Assembly: GCA_028868735.1 (NCBI GenBank)
Contig: JAGWTW010000021.1
Coordinates: 1 to 41,427, forward strand
Origin: Hyphomicrobiales bacterium
GTDB lineage: Bacteria; Pseudomonadota; Alphaproteobacteria; Rhizobiales; Beijerinckiaceae
DNA length: 41,427 nucleotides
Direction of reading: 5' to 3'
The position numbers and the translations under genes are program-made. Positions 37,250-41,427 of this stretch are shown one piece after another; positions within the stretch are counted from its first letter, which is position 1, and each line of letters opens with the position of its first letter. Below the pieces are notes generated by a model. That model saw only the letters and a program-made list of their open reading frames with translations, had not been told where the DNA came from and did not search any database.

Positions 37250-38005
37250 ATGAAAATCGCAAAAAGCTTCATATCCGGCGCGCTCCTTACGGTGGCGGCA
37301 GGTACTGCGATGGCTGCGGACCTTCCTTCCAGAAAGGCGCCTCCGCCTTCCTATATCGCGCCGATGCCGGTCTTTTCCTGGTCGGGCTTCTATGTCGGCG
37401 TCAACGGCGGCGGCTTCATCAACAATTCGACCTTGACCACGGCAGTCGCTTCCGGCCGCGAATCCGGTGGCGGATTTCTGATCGGCGGCACCGCCGGCTA
37501 CAACTGGCAGCTGTCGAACAATTTCGTGGTCGGGCTCGAGGCTGACGTCGACTATCGCTCGACAACGACGGTCTCGACCGGCTTTACGTCCTCGTCCCCG
37601 GCCCGTGACGGTTTCTTCGGAACGGTGCGCGGCCGTCTCGGCTACGCCTGGGACCGCCTGATGATCTACGGAACCGCGGGCGGCGCATTCGGCAATGCAA
37701 TCGCTCCGAACGTTCTGTCGATGCCGTTCTACGGCTATTACGGTCAGCGCAGCCCCAACAACGGCGGAACGAAGTTCGGCTGGACGGCCGGCGTCGGCGC
37801 CGAATACGCGCTGACGAACAACTGGTCGATCAAGGCGGAATATCTCTATGCGGATCTCGGCAAGAAGACGCTTGCCTATGTGTCGCCCTTCTCCGGCCTG
37901 ACGACCGGACTGGTTCCGACCGACGTCAGCGCCCACGTCATCCGCGCTGGCGTGAACTATCGCTTCAACTGGGGCCTTGGCGCTCCGGTCCTCGCCAAAT
38001 ACTGA
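37250..38005 (+). CDS. Outer-membrane beta-barrel protein (Omp25/Omp31-like)
   Basis: A 251-residue outer-membrane protein. ATG 37250 with GAGGAAAAA upstream is chosen because a signal peptide follows at once (MKIAKSFISGALLTVAAGTA, then MAA-D); the longer frame upstream lacks support. After DLPSRKAPPPSYIAP, SWSGFYVGVNGGGF is the standard first strand of the Rhizobiales porin-like Omp25/31/RopB family. Alternating aromatic strands (GTVRGRLGYAWDRLMIYGTAG, split in two strands) and the end AHVIRAGVNYRFNWG fit an 8-stranded barrel. The last residue of the protein is Tyr (AKY) rather than Phe. A strong hairpin follows the stop. Confidence 0.9.
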   Translation: MKIAKSFISGALLTVAAGTAMAADLPSRKAPPPSYIAPMPVFSWSGFYVGVNGGGFINNSTLTTAVASGRESGGGFLIGGTAGYNWQLSNNFVVGLEADVDYRSTTTVSTGFTSSSPARDGFFGTVRGRLGYAWDRLMIYGTAGGAFGNAIAPNVLSMPFYGYYGQRSPNNGGTKFGWTAGVGAEYALTNNWSIKAEYLYADLGKKTLAYVSPFSGLTTGLVPTDVSAHVIRAGVNYRFNWGLGAPVLAKY

Positions 38006-38016
38006 TCTGTCTCGTC

Positions 38017-38042
38017 GCCGGGCCTGCCTGTGCAGGCCCGGC
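38017..38042 (+). terminator. Perfect 11-bp hairpin after the barrel gene
   Basis: GCCGGGCCTGC (38017-38027) pairs without mismatch with GCAGGCCCGGC (38032-38042) around a CTGT loop, 11 bases after the stop of the outer-membrane gene. The stem strength and position fit a transcription terminator or an mRNA 3' stabiliser. The usual T-run is absent (the text continues GCAGGAC), so Rho-dependent or stabilising function is as likely as intrinsic termination. Confidence 0.6.
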
Positions 38043-38085
38043 GCAGGACATTGCCGAGGCCGCGCCGGCGCCTAGTTTCGACTAG

Positions 38086-38847
38086 ATGCGGCGCGGCCTT
38101 CTTCTTTGCCTGTGGCTTGTTTCGGCGACGGTTTGCAGCGCGGCGCCGGCCCCCCCGCCGCGGCCGCGCGAGTTTGGTCCGCAGTCCCTGCTTCCAGATA
38201 TTCCGATCCCGCCGGAGCGTCCCGGCGATCTCGGGCGCGCGCCGGACTCTGCAATTGCGCCAGCAGCGACGCCGCCCGCCGCCACGGCCGCCGACGGCGC
38301 CGCCTGCGCCGCGTTGACGGCGAAAGGCCAGGCGGTAGCCGAGAAAGCCGCGCCGGTCGTCGGCGAGAGAGGTTGCGGAATTGCTGCGCCGGTCCTGCTA
38401 CGCGCGGTCGTTCTTGCGGACGGACGGAAGATCGCGCTCGCCCCCGCTCCGCTGATGCGGTGCGAACTGGCGACCAGCGTCGCGAGCTGGCTCGCCGAGG
38501 ATGTCGTTCCCGTGCTCGAGACAGAACACAGGCGCGTCGCGCGGATCGACGATCTCGACGCCTACGATTGCCGCGGGCGTAACAAGCAGCCCGGCGCCAA
38601 ACTCTCGGAGCACGGCGTCGGCGACGCCATCGATTTCGCCGGCGTCAGCTTCGCGGGCGGCGGCGTGTTGCGTTTCGCCGACAAGGGCAATGACATCAAC
38701 GTCGCAACCTTGCTGCGCACCAGCGCCTGCGTGCGGTTCACCACCGTACTCGGCCCGGGGTCGGACGGCTTTCACGAAAGCCACGTGCACCTCGACCTCG
38801 AGGCGCGCCGGCATGGCGGCCGCATCTGCCAGTGGAGCCTGCGCTGA
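38086..38847 (+). CDS. Extensin-like family protein, secreted
   Basis: A 253-residue protein with a signal peptide (MRRGLLLCLWLVSATVCSAA), a Pro-rich linker to about residue 70, and a C-terminal Extensin-like_C domain (from GRNKQPGAKLSEHGVGDAID to the end). That domain resembles the D-Ala-D-Ala metallopeptidase (M15) fold: SEHGVGDAIDF and HESHVHLDLEA supply the His/Asp/His set expected for zinc. Six or more cysteines suggest disulfides (for example GERGCG, MRCEL, TSACVR, GRICQW). It is likely periplasmic and acts on peptidoglycan (inference). It begins 44 bases after the porin's terminator hairpin; no clear ribosome-binding site is seen. Confidence 0.88.
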   Translation: MRRGLLLCLWLVSATVCSAAPAPPPRPREFGPQSLLPDIPIPPERPGDLGRAPDSAIAPAATPPAATAADGAACAALTAKGQAVAEKAAPVVGERGCGIAAPVLLRAVVLADGRKIALAPAPLMRCELATSVASWLAEDVVPVLETEHRRVARIDDLDAYDCRGRNKQPGAKLSEHGVGDAIDFAGVSFAGGGVLRFADKGNDINVATLLRTSACVRFTTVLGPGSDGFHESHVHLDLEARRHGGRICQWSLR

Positions 38848-40269
38848 TCAGGCGCCCTCGCGCGGATCGATCGGCTTGACCGTGTCGAGCGCCAGGATCG
38901 ACTCCAGCGCCCTCGCGCCGGCGATGACGCGCGCGTCGGCGTTGCTCGGGCCGACGATTTGCAGGCCGACCGGCAGCTTCTCCTTCGTAAAGCCGCAGGG
39001 GAGCGACAAGGCAGGGGTTCCACACAGCGTCGGCCCGTAAGCGATCGCAAGCCATTCGATGTAGTTCGGAAATTCGTAGCCCGCGCAATGCGTGAGATAG
39101 CGTTGTTCGACCGGAAAAGCCGCGACGATCGTCGCTGGGCACAAAAGCAGGTCGTATTTGCCGAGAAAAGCGTCCATCCTCTGCGTCAGCAGCGCGCGAT
39201 GGCGTTCGGCGCGCGCGATCTCGTCGCTTGTCAGCCTGAAACCGTCCTCGATGTTCCAGATGATGTCGGCCTTGAACTGGTCGCGATGCTGCTCGAGCAA
39301 CGGACCCAGGGCGGTGGCGAAGTTCCGCGCGCGCAAGACGCGGAAGCAATCGTGCGCGCCGGAGAGATCGGGCGTCGCTTCCTCCACGATCACGCCGGCT
39401 TCTGCAAACCGACGCGCCGCCGCGCGCGTAATTTCCGCGACTTCGGGATCGACCGGCGTAATGCCGAGGTCTTTCGAATAGGCGACGCGCTTCGGCAGCC
39501 AGCCGGACCGCGCTTCCGACAGGAAGGATTTGGCAGGACGCGGCTTCGACAGCATGTCGCGCCGGTCTTCTCCCGCCATGGCGTCGAACAGAAGCGCGAG
39601 ATCCTCGACCGTACGCGCCATCGGGCCCTGAACGCCGAGAGTCTGGTCGACGATTGCGCGGTGGTTGGACGCTACGCGGCCGGGCGTCGGGCGCATACCG
39701 ACTATCCCGCAGAAGCTCGCAGGATTTCGCAGCGAGCCGCCCATGTCCGACCCGTGCGCGAGCCAGGCTTCCCCTGCGGCCAGTGACGCAGCCGCGCCGC
39801 CGGAAGACCCCGCCGATGTGCGCGACGTGTTCCAGGGATTGAGCGTCGCGCCGAAGACGGGATTGAAGGTGTTGGCCCCGGCGCCGAATTCGGGCGTGTT
39901 CGATTTAGCGTAGACGATCCCGCCTTCGGACTCGAGCGTGTCGACGACAATATCCGACGCTTCAGGGACGAAATCCCTGAAGATCGGCGAGCCCGACGTC
40001 GAGCGCACGCCCGCGACCCAGGACAGATCCTTGATCGGAACGGGCATTCCGGCGAGCAGGCCGCGCTCGGCAGCCGGCTTCTTCATAAGCGCATCCGCAT
40101 GTTTGCGTGCGCGGTCGAAGCAGAGGATCGGAAGCGCGTTGATCTTGTTGTCGACTTCGGAAATCCGCGCCTCCAATGCGTCGAGGCAATCGTGCGGCGT
40201 GATCTCGCCCGCGCGCAGGCGCGCGACGACGGCGTTGGCGCTGGAGGCTATAAGGTCGGATGCAGACAT
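38848..40269 (-). CDS. Amidase signature family protein
   Basis: A 473-residue amidase. ATG 40269 is chosen, since residues further upstream in the longer frame look non-coding and SASDLIASSANAVVARLRAG is the usual family start. The triad sits at Lys80 (PVPIKDLSW), Ser155 (TSAGSSGG) and Ser179 (GSDMGGSLRNPA), numbering identical to the other amidase in this window; here the oxyanion loop MGGS is normal. Many such proteins act on aliphatic or aryl amides; the substrate is unknown. The stop meets that of the extensin gene. The gene diverges from the histidine phosphatase across 220 bases. Confidence 0.92.
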   Translation of the reverse strand: MSASDLIASSANAVVARLRAGEITPHDCLDALEARISEVDNKINALPILCFDRARKHADALMKKPAAERGLLAGMPVPIKDLSWVAGVRSTSGSPIFRDFVPEASDIVVDTLESEGGIVYAKSNTPEFGAGANTFNPVFGATLNPWNTSRTSAGSSGGAAASLAAGEAWLAHGSDMGGSLRNPASFCGIVGMRPTPGRVASNHRAIVDQTLGVQGPMARTVEDLALLFDAMAGEDRRDMLSKPRPAKSFLSEARSGWLPKRVAYSKDLGITPVDPEVAEITRAAARRFAEAGVIVEEATPDLSGAHDCFRVLRARNFATALGPLLEQHRDQFKADIIWNIEDGFRLTSDEIARAERHRALLTQRMDAFLGKYDLLLCPATIVAAFPVEQRYLTHCAGYEFPNYIEWLAIAYGPTLCGTPALSLPCGFTKEKLPVGLQIVGPSNADARVIAGARALESILALDTVKPIDPREGA

Positions 40270-40489
40270 CGGAATTTCCGGGCGATCGAGCAAAGGACGC
40301 CATTTGTCGCAAGCGCGGCCGTCCGCCGCAAGCAACCCCTCGATTTTCTCGGGCGGCCTGCGCCCGCTGTGGGAGCAGTCTGATCGTCGCCAGAACCATC
40401 GGGACGTTTTCCACAGCCGCGCCGCAGCATCGACCGAAGCGCGGAAAATGTGATGTAAAAGGGCGGAACGCATTTCCGGACCCTGTTCA

Positions 40490-41092
40490 TTGATCGTGCG
40501 CGACGCTCCGCTCTTCTTCCTCCGCCACGGCGAAACCTACTTCAATGCGGAAGGCCGCATCCAGGGACAGCTGGACACCCCGCTGTCGCCGATCGGCCGC
40601 GATCAGGCGGCGGAGGCCGGACGGGCGCTGGAAAGCCTGTTCATGGGCGCAGGGCTCGATTTGCCGGCGACGCCCTGGTGCGTATCTCCCCTCTCCCGAG
40701 CGACCGATACGGCGACGATCGCTCGCGACGCGGCAGGCCTGCCGGGAGCTGGCTTCGTGACCGACGCGCGCCTGATGGAGCTGAATTTCGGCGTCTGGCA
40801 AAACATGACCTGGCCGGAAATTCGCGGACGCGAACCCGGCGCTGTCTCCGCGCGCCAGAGCGACGTCTGGAACTTCACCCCGCCCGGAGGCGAAAGCTAT
40901 GCGGCGCTGACGACGAGGGTCGCGGCATGGCTGGAGGAGCGCAACGGGACGACGGTCGTCGTTGCGCACGGCGGCGTGGCGCGCGCGCTGATGGTTCTCA
41001 TCGGCGGCGTCGCGCCGGCGGAAGCCTGCAAGGCGCCGGTCTACCAGGGGCGCGTGCTCGCGTTCTCGAGCGGCAAAGGGTCATGGGCCTGA
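40490..41092 (+). CDS. Histidine phosphatase family protein (PGM-like)
   Basis: A 200-residue phosphatase of the phosphoglycerate-mutase-like superfamily. FFLRHGETYFNAEGRIQG is the RHG catalytic motif (phosphohistidine), SPLSRATDTA provides the second arginine, ELNFGVWQNMTW the acidic loop, and VVVAHGGVARAL the second active-site histidine. The start is unclear: TTG 40490 gives MIVRDAPLFFLRHG, and a GTG six bases later is an alternative; neither has a strong ribosome-binding site. It may be a cobalamin phosphatase-like CobC or a general phosphatase; context gives no preference. Confidence 0.88.
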   Translation: MIVRDAPLFFLRHGETYFNAEGRIQGQLDTPLSPIGRDQAAEAGRALESLFMGAGLDLPATPWCVSPLSRATDTATIARDAAGLPGAGFVTDARLMELNFGVWQNMTWPEIRGREPGAVSARQSDVWNFTPPGGESYAALTTRVAAWLEERNGTTVVVAHGGVARALMVLIGGVAPAEACKAPVYQGRVLAFSSGKGSWA

Positions 41093-41291
41093 GCGCGGTT
41101 CAGGCCCCGTTCAGCCGCCGCGCGGGATAGGACGGGGCGCCGACTTGTGCTAAGCCTCGCGCGCGGGCGGGATCGAGGACGCGGGGGCGATTTGTCCGGC
41201 GCGACAGGCGCGTCCCGGCCGGATCGGCGGACCTGCCCGCCCCGGCTGCGCAGTAACGAGCGGAACAAGGCGGAACGGGTAGCCGGCACGC

Positions 41292-41427
41292 ATGACGATT
41301 ATCGATTCTCAATCCGCCGACACGCTGGATCGGCCGGAATCCGGTCACGCCGCCGCCGGCGCGGCGCCGGCGGCCAAGTCGATCCTGATCGGCAAGTCCA
41401 TTCCCGACCTGCTTCGCGACGAGCTTC
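41292..41427 (+). CDS. Start of an unidentified gene (truncated by window end)
   Basis: From ATG 41292 the frame is open to the end of the window, giving 45 residues: MTIIDSQSADTLDRPESG, an Ala-rich linker, then SILIGKSIPDLLRDEL. The low-complexity start followed by a predicted helix (IPDLLRDEL) is compatible with the N-terminus of an adenylate-forming or NRPS-like protein, where LRDEL-type segments precede the first ATP-binding domain, but this is guesswork. A weak GGCGGAACGGG lies upstream. The rest of the gene is needed for any assignment. Confidence 0.5.
   Translation, partial: MTIIDSQSADTLDRPESGHAAAGAAPAAKSILIGKSIPDLLRDEL

Noticed and set aside
35537..37936. 799-codon minus-strand frame across the GGDEF-EAL, MarR and porin genes
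   Set aside because: Spans three well-supported plus-strand genes and their gaps; the product is compositionally biased with no domain.

Overview
The window is a 41.4 kb piece of chromosome from a GC-rich alphaproteobacterium. The best fit is the order Hyphomicrobiales (Rhizobiales), perhaps near the Methylocystaceae, Beijerinckiaceae or Methylobacteriaceae. The evidence is a GAAC-N7-GAAC LexA box of the alphaproteobacterial type, an imuA-imuB-dnaE2 cassette, an Omp25/Omp31-like outer-membrane barrel, two-subunit methylmalonyl-CoA mutase with MeaB, and a Rhizobiales-style intergenic palindrome. The genus is inference. I saw no rRNA, tRNA, CRISPR array, transposase, integrase or phage gene, so the region reads as ordinary chromosome with a few foreign-looking or lineage-specific small genes.

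Layout. 1-3628: the end of a HerA-like ATPase gene, a DUF1761 membrane protein, an M20 dipeptidase and a CNT nucleoside transporter. 3680-4189: a strikingly AT-rich gene for a secreted bulb-lectin-like protein. 4349-11252: both methylmalonyl-CoA mutase subunits (small at 4349, large at 9093). They are separated by a small secreted protein, a membrane acyltransferase and a DsbA-type isomerase; a Rhizobiales-type palindrome and a promoter framed by an inverted repeat lie just upstream of mutB. 11361-13583: a secreted one-repeat cyanovirin-like protein, a lytic transglycosylase and a lipoprotein alpha/beta hydrolase. 13784-15401: an amidase and a one-span membrane peptide. 18146 down to 15402 (minus): thioesterase, MeaB, pyroglutamyl-peptidase-like protein and TerC, tightly packed and partly translationally coupled.

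18319-24351: a small hypothetical gene, then a minus-strand branched-chain-amino-acid-type ABC operon (livK-H-M-G-F) that runs into a MetE-C-like zinc methyltransferase. 24574-30213: the SOS mutasome, with a LexA box followed by overlapping imuA, imuB and dnaE2. 30304-33692: an MBL-fold hydrolase, a DUF1499 membrane protein and an AlkK-like acyl-CoA ligase. 33896-38847: a Cache-PAS-GGDEF-EAL sensor, a MarR regulator, an outer-membrane barrel and an extensin-like secreted protein. 38848-41092: a second amidase and a histidine phosphatase. The window ends inside an unidentified gene starting at 41292.

How the genes work together. mutA, mutB and meaB form the methylmalonyl-CoA to succinyl-CoA module, which serves propionate or ethylmalonyl-CoA metabolism; the acyl-CoA ligase and thioesterase are consistent with acyl-CoA turnover. 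imuA-imuB-dnaE2 is the DNA-damage-induced mutagenic translesion system. A recurring theme is the cell envelope: two secreted lectin-like proteins, a lytic transglycosylase, an extensin-like protein, an outer-membrane barrel and a membrane acyltransferase. No clear new defence or mobile system was found. The most unusual items are the AT-rich lectin gene, the single-repeat CVNH protein, the mutB promoter inside an inverted repeat, the MeaB-Pcp-TerC coupling, and the liv operon ending in a MetE-like enzyme.
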